A stretch of 64,000 nucleotides of DNA from Cricetomys ansorgei (lineage: Eukaryota > Chordata > Mammalia > Rodentia > Nesomyidae), in assembly GCA_026225945.1 (NCBI GenBank), contig JAMJFZ010002500.1:186001-250000 (forward strand), in the 5' to 3' direction. Position numbers and translations under genes: made by a program. Within the stretch, counting starts at the first letter, position 1. Each line of letters begins with the position of its first letter. Under the pieces are notes generated by a model. It worked only from the letters and a program-made list of their open reading frames with translations. It did not search any database and had not been told where the DNA came from. Shown piece after piece: positions 35,936 to 50,300 of this stretch.

Positions 35936-36365
35936 GGTCTGGAGAAATGTCTCAACAGTTAAGAGCACTTGCTGCTCTTGCAAAGGACCCAAGGTTAATT
36001 CCCAGCACCCCCATGGTGGTTCACAACCATCCATAACTCAAGTTACAGGGATCCCAGAGATTAGTTTTTGTTGTTGTTTTGGGGTTTTTGTTTCATTTTG
36101 CTTTTGTTTGTTGTTGTAGTTTTTGTCTGTCTTTGAGATGGGGTCTCACTGTATAACCTTAACTGGCCTTGAACTATCAGTGTAGACCAGACTTGCCTTG
36201 AACTCATAGAGATTGACCTGCCTCTGCCTCCTGAGTGCTGGGACTAAAGTCATGTACCACCGTACCCAGTCTACTTCCAGGGATTCCAAAGCCCTCTTCT
36301 GACTTCTTGGCATGTACATAGTGTACATACATACATGCAGGCATTAAAAAAAATAAACCTAAAAA
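35936..36365 (+). repeat. B2 split by an antisense B1
   Basis: B2 5' half to about 36060 (AGTTAAGAGCACTTGCTGCT); antisense B1 at 36062-36272 (GAGATGGGGTCTCACTGTAT, CTGAGTGCTGGGACTAAAG); B2 resumes CCAAAGCCCTCTTCTGACTT. Confidence 0.9.
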
Positions 36366-36381
36366 CAAAAGTAAAGTTATA

Positions 36382-36942
36382 TGTAGCAGTACGCTACTGT
36401 ATAGCTCAGGAAGGAAGACAAGGAGACATTTTCATAGATGCAAATCCTCCCAGACCTCAGCAGAGGGAATCAGCTATCATGGGAAGCACTATACTGGACA
36501 GCAGAACTCCAATTGTCTGATCTCAGGTGTTTTTATTGATACAGAAGCTCCTCAGGCGTTACAAAAACATTGCCCTCTCATCCAAAGGTCTATTTGCATA
36601 ATGAAGAACTCATGTAGCTTAATGTCAACGTACAATCTTTTAGCAGCTGGTTATGTTACCTTTATGGTGGGAGAACTCAAGGCCTAAGGGAAGTGTTCTC
36701 TCCTTGTTGCTTGAGACTATGGGAGAAGGACTGCAAGAATTCCTTCACAGCAACTTTGTTCTTCCACAATGACTCTGCAGAGAGCAGTAAGCAGGTGCAA
36801 ATCATAAGAAAGCAACTCTTAATCACAGATTTACATAAAGCCAATACCTGCAGATAATACAAACTGCCAAGGCTTAGGCAGCCCTTCCCCCAACAATGTA
36901 CAAAACAATTATAAATATAACTAGAAATAAACTTCTCCAACA
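36382..36942 (-). mobile_element. Solo LTR, family B, copy 1 (561 bp) with perfect 6-bp target duplication
   Basis: On the plus strand it starts TGTAGCAGTACGC and ends CTTCTCCAACA, with GTTATA at 36376-36381 and again at 36943-36948. On the minus strand it starts TGTTGGAGAAGTTTATTTC and contains CAATAAAAACACCTGAG. A 6-bp duplication fits class II (ERVK-type) integration. Confidence 0.9.
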
Positions 36943-36971
36943 GTTATACTATACTTTTTTTGAGACAGGGT

Positions 36972-37360
36972 GTGGTGGTTTGAATAAGAAGAACGTGCCC
37001 CCCTATAGGCTTATATATTTGAATGCTTTGTTATCAGGGAATGGCACTTCTTGAGAAGGATCAGGAGGTATGGCCTTGTTGAAGTGGTTGTGGCCTTGTT
37101 GGAGAAAGTATGTCACTGGAGGTGGGCTTTAAGGCTTCAAAAGCCCTAGCCAGTCTTAGTGTTGCTCCCTCTTTTCTGCTGCCTGAAGATCCAGATGTAG
37201 AACTCTCAGCTACTTCTCAGCACCATGTCTTTCTATGTGCTGCCATGCTTCCTATCATAATGAACTAAACCTCTGAAACTGCAAGCTAGCATCAATTGAA
37301 TGGTTTCTTTTATAAGAGTTACCATGGTGTCTCTTCACAGCAATAGAACAGTTATCAAGA
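36972..37360 (+). repeat. Rodent interspersed repeat (URR-like), near full length
   Basis: GTGGTTTGAATAAGAAGAAC, TAGGCTTATATATTTGAATG, GGTATGGCCTTGTTGAAG, and the end TCTTCACAGCAATAGAACAG. Confidence 0.8.
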
Positions 37361-37361
37361 C

Positions 37362-37495
37362 ACAGGGTCTCACTATGTAGCTTTGGCTGTCCTGGAACTC
37401 ACTATGTAGACCAGATTGGCCTTGAGTTCAGAGATATACCAGCCTCTGCCTACTGAGTATTGGGATTAAAGGTATGTACCATTATGCCCAACTTA
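37362..37495 (-). repeat. B1 SINE, antisense
   Basis: ACAGGGTCTCACTATGTAGC and TATGTAGACCAGATTGGCCT. Confidence 0.9.
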
Positions 37496-37699
37496 TATTA
37501 TTGTGTTATTAGAAGGAGATATCGGAGATAAAACAGAAAGGAAATGTTACTGGTTTAATAGTGATGTATTTGTGAAATGAAAATTAAGTGGGTAAGAGGG
37601 CTCAAAGGTAGAACTACAGAATAGAGGCCTTTAGAGAAAGACATTTTTATGGTAAAAACAAAGAATTCAGACAGGAGCAGAAAAAAAAGCAAGGTTCTA

Positions 37700-37835
37700 T
37701 CTGCTTTTCTTGATCATGGAGCCTATGCGCCCTCCTGCCACTGGCAGCAGCCAGGGCACAGGAAATGGAAACCAGAGCATACTGTTCTATAAACTGAGTT
37801 TGCTGATGGCTTTTTTCCCTCTTTCTTTCTTTCTT

Positions 37836-37889
<54 letters not shown>

Positions 37890-38300
37890 ATGTCTGAGGC
37901 CAAAGTGGATCTTGTGTTTGAGGTTTATGAAGAAGGGTGTATGTTTCCCCATTGCAGTGATGAAAAAGAATGCCAAACCCCCAGGACTTTTTAGCTGGAT
38001 ATTTTTCCCACAAGCCAAGGACCCCCTGCTGTGGAAATTTAAAATAAAAAGCCGCTTAAACTGAATTTTTTTTTTTTCTTGACTAAGAGAAAGACAAGTG
38101 GTCTGGATATTGGTGAAGTGGTCCTGACAAGACACATCTGCTTTGATGATGAGAACTCCACCCCACGAGAGAACCCTTCCTGTAAACAAGGTTCACCTGC
38201 TATGATGCTGAGAAAAACATTTGCTAAAAGAATCAGGATTAATTGTTGCTGCATTATGAAGGAATTTTGGGAACATTATACCAAACTTTGAACTCAAACA
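37700..38300 (+). other. Open-looking stretch interrupted by a 48-bp poly-T
   Basis: Poly-T at 37840-37887, after (CTTT)n, separates two stretches that stay open for 25-40 codons (MEPMRPPATGSSQGTG before; DLVFEVYEEGCMFPHCSDEK after), with a third open piece at 38079-38291. I do not recognise a protein, and the pieces are not in one frame. It could be a decayed retrocopy or chance. Confidence 0.3.
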
Positions 38301-38429
38301 CGACCAGTTGTTTTACCTGAAAACAAGACTCTCTTAAAATCTTAAAAGTGTTTCCTCATGGTCAGCACACAGAAACTGTCTTCCAGAACTGGCTGAGGTT
38401 GTATCTTGTGCTAGTAGCCAAACTTGGTA

Positions 38430-38830
38430 ATGTAAGAAATTACCCAGGTGGTACTAGTTTTAAAGGCATGAAGGGGTCATGGAGTGCAACTGAGGCTTGG
38501 CACTAGGAAAGGCCAGGAGAGGCCAGTGGTGAAGGTACATCCTCAGTGGCAGTTGAAGGCCCAGATTGAAGGGGTCACGCAGAGAAGTTGAGGCTTGGCA
38601 CCATGAAGAGAGCCTATGACAGGCTATTGGCGAAAGTGCAGCCCAGTTGCTGCAATGGACCCCAGCAGTTTTGGAGACACCGGTACCATGGGACAACCAC
38701 CAAGAATAGCAGCAACAGTGGAGTGGAGCCAACCAGAACCTGGAGGACAAGCTATGTGTGCTGCAGAAGGCAGAGCCAGAGAAGTGATCTAAGCCTTTTG
38801 GAAGAGCCCAGAAAATGGTGAGTGAATTCC
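38430..38830 (+). repeat. Unnamed repeat, copy 2, with an internal 98-bp duplication
   Basis: GAAGGGGTCA occurs at 38470 and 38568, and GAGGCTTGGCAC at 38492 and 38590, both 98 bp apart. The rest (CAGCAGTTTTGGAGACACCG, ACCATGGGACAACC) follows the order of 35220-35560. Confidence 0.7.
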
Positions 38831-39003
38831 AGATAATTGGACATTGATAATGTTTTTCTGCTGTGCAAAGACATTGTGAAAAGCTTGATAGGTGTTTGGT
38901 ACCATTTGATCATGTGCATTAGCAACTCTCATGAGTATTCCTCTTGTAAATAGTTTTGCTGGTGTAGTGTTAAATTGTGTTGTAGAGATAAAGCAATTTT
39001 GTA

Positions 39004-39335
39004 TGTGTGTGGAAGTTTATTTTTGGTTATGTATAAAGTAATTGTTTTGTGCATTGTTGGGAAAGGACTGCCTAGGCCTTGACATTTTGTATTGTCTGCT
39101 TGTGTTGGGTTTATGTGGGGGATGTTTGATTGCTCATGATTTGCACATGCTATCAGTAGAACACCTGAGGAGTTCTGTATCAATAAAAATACCTGAGCTA
39201 GATGCTCAGGGTTCCACTGTCCTATATGGTGCTGGCCAGGATAATGGTTCCCTCTGCTGATGTCTGGCAGGGGTTGCACCTATGAGAATGCCCTGTGTCT
39301 TTCTGGTGAGCCACCACAGTAGGTATACTACCACA
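39004..39335 (+). mobile_element. LTR family B, copy 2, internally deleted
   Basis: GAAGTTTATTTTTGGTTATG, TTGTTTTGTGCATTGTTGGG, TATTGTCTGC, CTGTATCAATAAAAATACC and the end AGTAGGTATACTACCACA align with the minus-strand reading of 36382-36942. About 230 bp are missing between GATTTGCAC and the poly-A signal. No clear target duplication. Confidence 0.8.
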
Positions 39336-39364
39336 TATTTGTGTGTCAAGTTGACAATGGGTCA

Positions 39365-39745
39365 AATGTGCTGGTTAGTTTTGTCAACTTCACAAAGCTA
39401 GTGTCATCTGGAAAGAGGGAACATCAGTTGAGAAAATGCTTCCATCAGATCAGCCTGTAAAGAGCATTTTCTTGGTTAGTGATTAATGTGGGAAGGCCTA
39501 ACCATTGTGGGTAGTGCCACCCCTGGGCATATGGTCCTAGGTTGTGTAAGAAAGCAAGCCAAACAATCCATAGAGAACAATCCAGTAAGGGCCATTCCTC
39601 TATGGTCTTTGCTTCAGTTTCTTCCTCCAAGTTCCTACATTGACCTCCTACCCTGGCTTTACTATAAGCTGAAATAAACCCTCTCCTTCCCAAGTTGATT
39701 TTCACCTCGATGTTTAATCACAGCAATAGAAAGCGAATTAGACAG
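39365..39745 (+). repeat. Rodent repeat (TTGTCAACTT...AGCTAGTGTCATC family)
   Basis: AAATGTGCTGGTTAGTTTTG, CATCAGTTGAGAAAATGCTT, GTGCCACCCCTGGGCATATG and the end AATCACAGCAATAGAAAGCG; second copy of the element at 34062-34690. Confidence 0.8.
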
Positions 39746-39948
39746 TATGTAATTTTGAAAGCCCACAGAGAATCAAAAACACTATCCTGTTTTAAAAAGA
39801 TTTCAGCATGGAAAGAGCAGAGCTGAACAGAGTATGGAATCCTTTGAATACCAGGTCTTGTATGACCATACTGGTCACAGCCCATGAACCCAGCTCTAGG
39901 ACAAGAGTTCTCAAATCAAGTTCAACCACTCTAACTTATTAGCGGTTT

Positions 39949-40000
39949 TATATATATATATATATATATATATTTTATATATATATATATATATATATGG
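39949..40000. repeat. (TA)n microsatellite
   Basis: About 50 bp of TATATA broken once by TTTTA, followed by TG-rich sequence. Confidence 0.98.
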
Positions 40001-40049
40001 CTTGTGTGGCATGGGGGGTGTGGTGTGAGGGATGTGGTGTATGTGTATG

Positions 40050-40340
40050 TATGGTGTGTGTGTGTCTGCATGTTCTTGTTAGTGTAGACACATGTGGAGA
40101 CCAGAGGACAACCTTGGGTATCGTTCATTTCCCAGGTGCCATCCACTTTGCTTTGTGAGGGTTTTTGTTGTTATTTTTACATTCCTTTATTTGATAAGGG
40201 GTGCACATATGCCACTGAGCATTTATAGAGATTAGGGACGATTTGCTGGAGCTAATTCTCCCTTTCTACCACATGGATTCCAGGGATCAAAGAGGTCGGC
40301 ACGCTTGGCAGCAAGTGCTAAGCAACACTTGCAACAACCC
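40050..40340 (-). repeat. Antisense B2-like sequence, diverged
   Basis: GTAGACACATGTGGAGACCA, GACAACCTTGGGTATC and CACGCTTGGCAGCAAGTGCT are typical of old antisense B2/B3 bodies. Confidence 0.55.
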
Positions 40341-40671
40341 CACCTAGGGCTGAAATTTCACTGGCCTGAAATTCATCAATTAAACTAAGCTTGCTAGCCA
40401 GCAAGCCCCAGGGGTCTACCTGTCTCTCCCTCCCTGGCATTGGAATGGCACCTGAGTCCCACTGTGCCTTTTTAAAAATATGGGTCCTAGGAATTAAGCT
40501 TAGGCCCTTATGCTTACAAGTTACGCTCTTTACTAACTGTGCTCTCTTCCTGTCACCCAGAGTTCACTTTTATTCATATCTCATCCATCCCAAATCAAGG
40601 CATGGGATCTCTTTAGCTTTATGCCTAAGTTATTAATTAGACTCATGAAGTCTTTTCTAAACAGATTCTTG

Positions 40672-40898
40672 GGGCTGGAGAGAAGGCTCAGGGATTAAGA
40701 GCACTTATGCTCTTTTGGAGGATTCAGGTTCAATTCCAATGCCTGACTTGGTAGCTCACAACTGCCTGTGACTCCAGTCCCAGTAAGATCAGACACTGTC
40801 CTATAATCTCTGTGGGCACTAGGCTTACATATTTTTAAAAAATCAATAAAAATTTTTAACGAAAGAAAGAAAGAAATGGAGAGAGAGAGAGAGAGAAA

Positions 40899-40957
<59 letters not shown>

Positions 40958-41031
40958 GAAGGAAGGAAGAGGGAGGGAGAAAGAAAGAGAGAGAGAGAGG
41001 GAGGGAGGGAGAGAGAGAGAGAGAGAGAGAG

Positions 41032-41098
<67 letters not shown>

Positions 41099-41101
41099 AA
41101 A
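40672..41101 (+). repeat. B2 SINE with a 240-bp GAAA/GGGA/GA microsatellite tail
   Basis: B2 at 40672-40860 (GGGGCTGGAGAGAAGGCTCA), followed directly by purine-only repeats 40861-41101. The 82- and 101-codon frames over the tract are artefacts. Confidence 0.95.
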
Positions 41102-41199
41102 GATCCTTTGGGAGCCTGGCATAATCGGTATAGCTGTTCTTTTATTATTGGTATACTGCATGTGAAAAAGCTTGCTATCTTTCCCTCTTTGTCTCTCCT

Positions 41200-41280
41200 C
41201 AGTTTATCCAGGATCCATGTAAAAAGGAAACTGTAGATTTAGCCTGAAGCTCACCAATAGGGAAAATCTCTGTGAACCTG
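41200..41280 (+). other. Nr1i3: Possible 5' untranslated exon of Nr1i3
   Basis: A good splice donor (CTG followed by GTAAGTAG) begins at 41281, and the first coding exon starts after an acceptor at 42014 with only six untranslated bases before the ATG. A noncoding leader exon ending at 41280 is therefore the natural reading. Its 5' end is a guess. The intron in between contains a hAT-like repeat. Confidence 0.4.
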
Positions 41281-41677
41281 GTAAGTAGCAGCTTTCACTG
41301 AGTCATGAGGTCCCCACCTACCATAGTCCCTCCCCATGTGCCAACAACCAACACTTTCTGAATGCTAGGAAAACCTCCCCACACCCCAGGTCTTTGCCCT
41401 GGGTCCAGAGTCTGCATACTACTTACATATGGCACTGAGAATACCTGGAGGCCACATGCAAGAGACGTCCCTTGTTTTCCAGGAACTAAGGACCACAATC
41501 CCTAATTCCTAGCAGTTCTTACAATCACAAGAATATTAGGGTCTGCGTGGAGGCTTGGGAAGAGGCATCCCACACCAGATTTTGTGGCCTGCTTGTTGCA
41601 TGCTGCCTAAGAGAAACAGGTAGGTAATCTGTTGGAGGCCAGAGACTAAAAGCAACATTTTTGCTTTTAGTGTAGAC

Positions 41678-41899
41678 CTGTGGTTCTCAACCTTGAGTTG
41701 TGACCTCTTTGAGAGCTGAATGACCCTTTCACAGGGGTCACTTAAAACCATCTGTATATCACATGTTTGTTATGATTCATAGCAGTAGCAAAATTACAAT
41801 CTTGAAGTAGTAACAAAAATAATTTTTATGATTGGGGGTCACCACAACATAAGGAACTGTGTTAAGGGGTCGTAGCATTAGGATGGTTGAGAACCACTG
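41678..41899 (-). mobile_element. hAT-like DNA transposon copy with inverted ends, in Nr1i3 intron 1 or promoter
   Basis: Starts CTGTGGTTCTCAACCTTGAG and ends GATGGTTGAGAACCACTG, an inverted repeat of about 15 bp of the CAGTGGTTCTCAA type known from hAT-Charlie elements. Flanking 8-mers GTGTAGAC and CTGTGGAC share 6 of 8 bases, the target-duplication length of hAT elements. At about 220 bp it is nonautonomous. Confidence 0.75.
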
Positions 41900-41933
41900 C
41901 TGTGGACAGTGCTGGGGATCAAGTGTAGGGTAG

Positions 41934-46390
<4,457 letters not shown>

Positions 46391-46512
46391 GACCCAGGCT
46401 TGCATCCTTGTCCAAACACCCTGGGATTCACTGGACTGGAAAGGGGAAATGCTGGTACCCAAAATGGGGTCCAGTAGAAAGGAGCCCAGTGACAGCAATG
46501 AAACACTGAACA

Positions 46513-46748
46513 GTAACTGTCTCTTCGTATGGTCATCAGTGGGCATGGAGGGGGCAGAGGGCAGAGAGGGGGTAACTGTCTCTTCGTGTGGTCATCAGTG
46601 GGCATGGAGGGGGCAGAGGGCAGAGAGGGGGTAACTGTCTCTTCGTGCGGTCATCAGTGGGCATGGAGGGGGCAGAGGGCAGAGAGGGGGTAACTGTCTC
46701 TTCGTGCGGTCATCAGTGGGCATGGAGGGGGCAGAAGGCAGAGAGGGG
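46513..46748 (+). repeat. 59-bp minisatellite, four copies, in the Nr1i3 3' UTR
   Basis: The motif GTAACTGTCTCTTCGT recurs at 46513, 46572, 46631 and 46690, an exact 59-bp period. Each unit also contains GGTCATCAGTGGGCATGG and a purine-rich GGCAGAGGGCAGAGAGGGG part. Copies differ by only a few bases. The array starts 122 bp after the Nr1i3 stop codon, so it is probably transcribed in the Nr1i3 3' UTR and possibly also antisense from read-through of Tomm40l. Confidence 0.95.
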
Positions 46749-46992
46749 AGCTGGGGTGACCACAGGGCCAAAGTTGTTGGTCTAGAAACAAAGAAGAAGG
46801 GAAAGGAGGAAGCCTCAGGGTAGGAGGCAAAGTTCCTTCTGGGAATGGGTGGACCCATTCTTTGGTCTATCTATGGCCAAAGATTTAGCTCTTTAACCCT
46901 ACTTTCCCAGCCTTGGGAGGCTTTGGGATGGGGAGCTAATCCCATGCAGATTTTTCTGCTCTGAAGAAGGAGCTAATAGCTTAATCAAACAA

Positions 46993-47008
46993 AATAAAAT
47001 AAAATAAA
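46993..47008 (+). terminator. Nr1i3: Candidate Nr1i3 polyadenylation signals
   Basis: Three overlapping AATAAA hexamers occur in an (AAAAT)n run about 600 bp after the Nr1i3 stop codon. They are the first AATAAA copies downstream of the gene on this strand. The run could instead be a chance A-rich repeat. Confidence 0.45.
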
Positions 47009-47318
47009 GAAGAAAGTAGGGCAAAGGAAGCCAGACATATCCCCTAATCCTTCTCTTGTAGTCTAGAGTCATAGAGCTTGTGGAAAATTAGAGTGGGGCT
47101 GATGGCAGAATTGGGGACCTCAAACCACTGCCCCATTGGAAAATGATCATGTGGCAGCTCCAGTTCTGAGGAGGACATGGTCCTGCCCCCCACTCTGACC
47201 ATGGGACCTAGAAGCCATTCAGCAAAGTAGGCTCTGGAGAGGGACCTAGTTAGTCTCCGGCCCTAGGGTTTCTGACTCAAAGGTTCCAGCTGCTATGGAG
47301 GCTGCCTCCAGCACAGCC

Positions 47319-49813
47319 TCAGCCCACAGTGATGCTGAAGCCACAATGGAATCTGTTGCGCCAGTGGTTGAGAAAGGCTCCAAGTGCCAGGGTGACGGGC
47401 AGGGGAGGCATCTTCTTCTCCAGCACAGCACCTACACACCAGTTACTATCCACCAAGCCTGCCAGGGGAAAGAATACTGATCAGGTTGTTTAGGGAGTGG
47501 AGTGAGGAGTCAAAAGAAGTAGAGCCTCCCTCCTTCTGTATCTCCAAGTCTCTCACCAATTCCAATGTCACACTGACCCTCACCTCTAAACACCATATTG
47601 GCCTGGGGCAGAGACAGGTGGTAACCAAAGGAGAAGGTTGTATCTTGTAGCCTTGTATTTGCCTCAAACTCCACTCCAACCTGTACCTGAGAAGCAGGGA
47701 CAAAAATGAGAGGAGGATCAGTCCCCATGAATACTAGAGTCCTGACAGGGAATCAGTGAGCTGAATGAATGCGTGAAAATGTATACCAAGTGAGGTAGGA
47801 AGAATAATGGGGCAGGAGCCTGAAGAGACTTGAGGGGCAGAAGTTTCTGACTAACTTACAGGATAGGAGACGAGCTCAGTAATCTTACCTGTTCATTCGC
47901 TCTGTGGTAATAACTTGCATGGGCCCCACCTGACCCAACATTCAACGTAGCTACCCAGTGTACAGCTGGGGGGAAAGTACAGAAAAAAAAGAGACAGTTA
48001 CTGTAGTAGATACAGGCAAGGAACCCCAGAAAGGCCCAAAGTACTACTTCACTTGGCCCCATACCCGTGTACTTCCCAGCCAGAGTCAAGATGGCCCCCT
48101 CTTCTCCTGGTCGCCTGTGATAAACTAATTCTCCTCCTAGCACCAGCCGATGAGTGACACTCTGCAGGAAGTGAGCAACCATGATCACTGTAGGGGAGTG
48201 AGGAGACAATTGTCAGGTTTACTCCCTTATGGTCCAGTCATCTCCACCCTATCCTGCCCAGAAAGTTCCTTTTCTAATCACCAGACTGCACTGAAGATGA
48301 AACAGCACGGTTGACTTTTTTTTTTTGCAAATGGATAGGCAAGAATGCTGTTCCAGTTCCCCACCTGATTCCCCAATCAGGTCAGGATTTCCCAGGGTCA
48401 GAGTGGCTGTGTAGTCATCTCCCCGATATTCGCCATCAAACTGCCATGTCAGGAACTTGGCCTGTTGTGTCTGGGTGGGGAGAGTAAGAAATAAAATACC
48501 CTCCCCTCTTTTATGTTCAATATTGCCTCTGCACCTCCCCCTGGGTCCCCAAGGCAGGATACCCATGGAGGAGAAAGAGAAGTGCCTCAGTGGATGGAGG
48601 CAGGAACTGTGGGTCACCTGGAAGACAGCCTTAGCTCGAAGTCGCTCTGCCAACAGAAGCAAGACCTGGGCGTTGAGACTGCCACTGCTGTCCATATCCC
48701 CCACCACTGTGGGGAACACCTGTTAAGGGGTGTAGACAGACTGAGATGGTAGGTAGCTTTAATCTCCTAACACAAACACTAAGGAATTTCAGTAACATCA
48801 CACAGTGCCCCCTGGTGGACACCAAAGACATCTTTGCACAGGGATATTTCTCTACCCTCTCAACGTTCAGAAGAGGCACACAGAACACAATTGCTGAACG
48901 ATCTTCCTAACAACATACACAGTCCCTCTTTCTCAAGACCTACATCCTTGTGGGGGGGGGTTTTAAGGCGGTGACTGAAGCGTGGTGGTGCCCTCACCTC
49001 AGTGGGGCTAAGTTGCCAGTCCCCTGCATAGGCAGCATGGAGGTGATATCCTGGCAAGCCCAGGGCACTCATGTGCACAGTATGAGCCACCTGAGGAAAG
49101 AGGAGACAATGGAGGACATTGCATTCTACTTCAATTCTTTATCCCACCCTTAGTCTTTTTTTAAAAACTTCAACTATCCCAACATATGCAGAAGGTCACT
49201 GGATTTTAAGCAACAAGTTCCACAAGCACAGGAGGTAAAAGGGACCCCACATCTTCCCTCATTTTCCCATATAACCTGGCTAAGACTGGAGTAAAAGCTG
49301 TGAAGATGAGGATCCTGGGACAGGCAGGGGGGAGTAGTAAGGAGGGGCCAGAGAAGTGGGAGCACCTGGAAATGGCTGCTCAGAACCTTGTTGACAACCA
49401 GCTTCACGCCCTCCATCTGTGCTGGGAACACATCTAGAGGAAGTGAGGAGAATAAGCACAGATAAGAACACCTAACCAATCAGATAGACTCCCTTGTCAG
49501 TCCATATGAAGCACTGGAGGAAATGACCTCCTTTCAAATTCTGCAACAAAATGCTCTATTTGGACATCCGATCCTCCAGGACTGCTGGATGCTCCAACTG
49601 CGATCTCCCCTTTCTGTTCACATCACTGGACATCAGCATTCAAGACTCTCCCCTCCTCTACCCTTTCAACCTTAGATGCCCAAATGCTAAATTCTCACCT
49701 TTGCACAACCGGTGCAGCTCATCGAAGCTCCCGGGGTTGGGCAGCGGTTCCTCACGACGGGGACCCCGGCGGGGTAAAGTCCTCATTGGTGCCAAGCCCA
49801 GGGTGTTCCCCAT
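47319..49813 (-). CDS. Tomm40l: TOM40-like mitochondrial outer membrane channel TOMM40L (TOM40B), complete
   Basis: Paralogue of TOM40, the beta-barrel pore through which proteins enter mitochondria. Coding exons on the minus strand, in order: 49813-49699, 49433-49366, 49090-48998, 48719-48618, 48470-48365, 48187-48065, 47965-47889, 47686-47584, 47458-47319; sum 927 nt, 308 aa, the same as mouse. The protein starts [10 protein letters not shown] and ends HCGFSITVG; residues about 30-305 are the eukaryotic porin domain, with a conserved [20 protein letters not shown] stretch. All introns use GT/AG; two donors are non-optimal (GTGCTC after exon 2, GTATGG after exon 6), but the frame closes only with them. 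An acceptor at 49849-49850 shows a 5' noncoding exon upstream. The gene converges with Nr1i3, and only 929 bp separate the two stop codons. Confidence 0.96.
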
Positions 49814-50214
49814 TTTAGTCCAGAGAACAGGGAGGGGTCGGGGTTAGCCTGGGGAGACAATCTATTGCTCCCTCTATCCCTCACGGGCTCCACCCCCCAT
49901 CGTCAGGATCCCCCGTTTCAGAAACTTCCATATGGTTCAATGCTAGACCTGCAACAAGGAACAGTAGGGAGAGAGATGGGAAAATTGAATTCCAGGCACA
50001 CTCCCGCTCCATCGTTGATCCCCTCACCCCCACCTGTCATCCCTGTCTGCTTTTCCTTTATCTAGTCTTAACCACAACCTCCACAGGTTTCAGCTAGCTG
50101 CTAGTTTCTCTATTCTTCATCCCCCACGTTCCAAGGCTCTGCCCGCAATGGAACACTAGCCCTTACCATCTCAGACCATTCTGCTGCCCCTTTCCCCTAG
50201 GCACACCCGGGTCA

Positions 50215-50300
50215 TCTTGATGGGGGCAGCCATCTTGAGTGATGGCAGAACTACAGGTTCACCCTGCATTCTCAGCATGGCCACAGGCTCCATCTTGGAA
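50215..50300 (-). promoter_or_regulatory. Tomm40l: Candidate Tomm40l promoter with two YY1-like motifs
   Basis: Read on the minus strand, CAAGATGGCTGCC lies at 50237-50225 and CCAAGATGGAGCC at 50298-50286. These match the extended YY1 initiator-type motif common in promoters of mitochondrial and housekeeping genes. They lie about 400-480 bp upstream of the Tomm40l start codon, in transcription orientation, and the acceptor at 49850 requires an upstream leader exon. The exact start site is not visible. No TATA box is evident. Confidence 0.5.

Noticed and set aside
37647..38189. A 180-codon minus-strand frame.
   Set aside because: Held open by a poly-A/T run that adds about 20 Lys codons. No domain is visible, and the neighbouring frames are open for the same reason.
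40856..41161. 82- and 101-codon frames of the same composition.
   Set aside because: Simple-repeat artefacts of the GAAA tract behind a B2.
46984..47010. (AAAAT)n run considered only as a microsatellite.
   Set aside because: Kept as a possible poly-A signal for Nr1i3 because it is the first AATAAA after the stop, but with low confidence.
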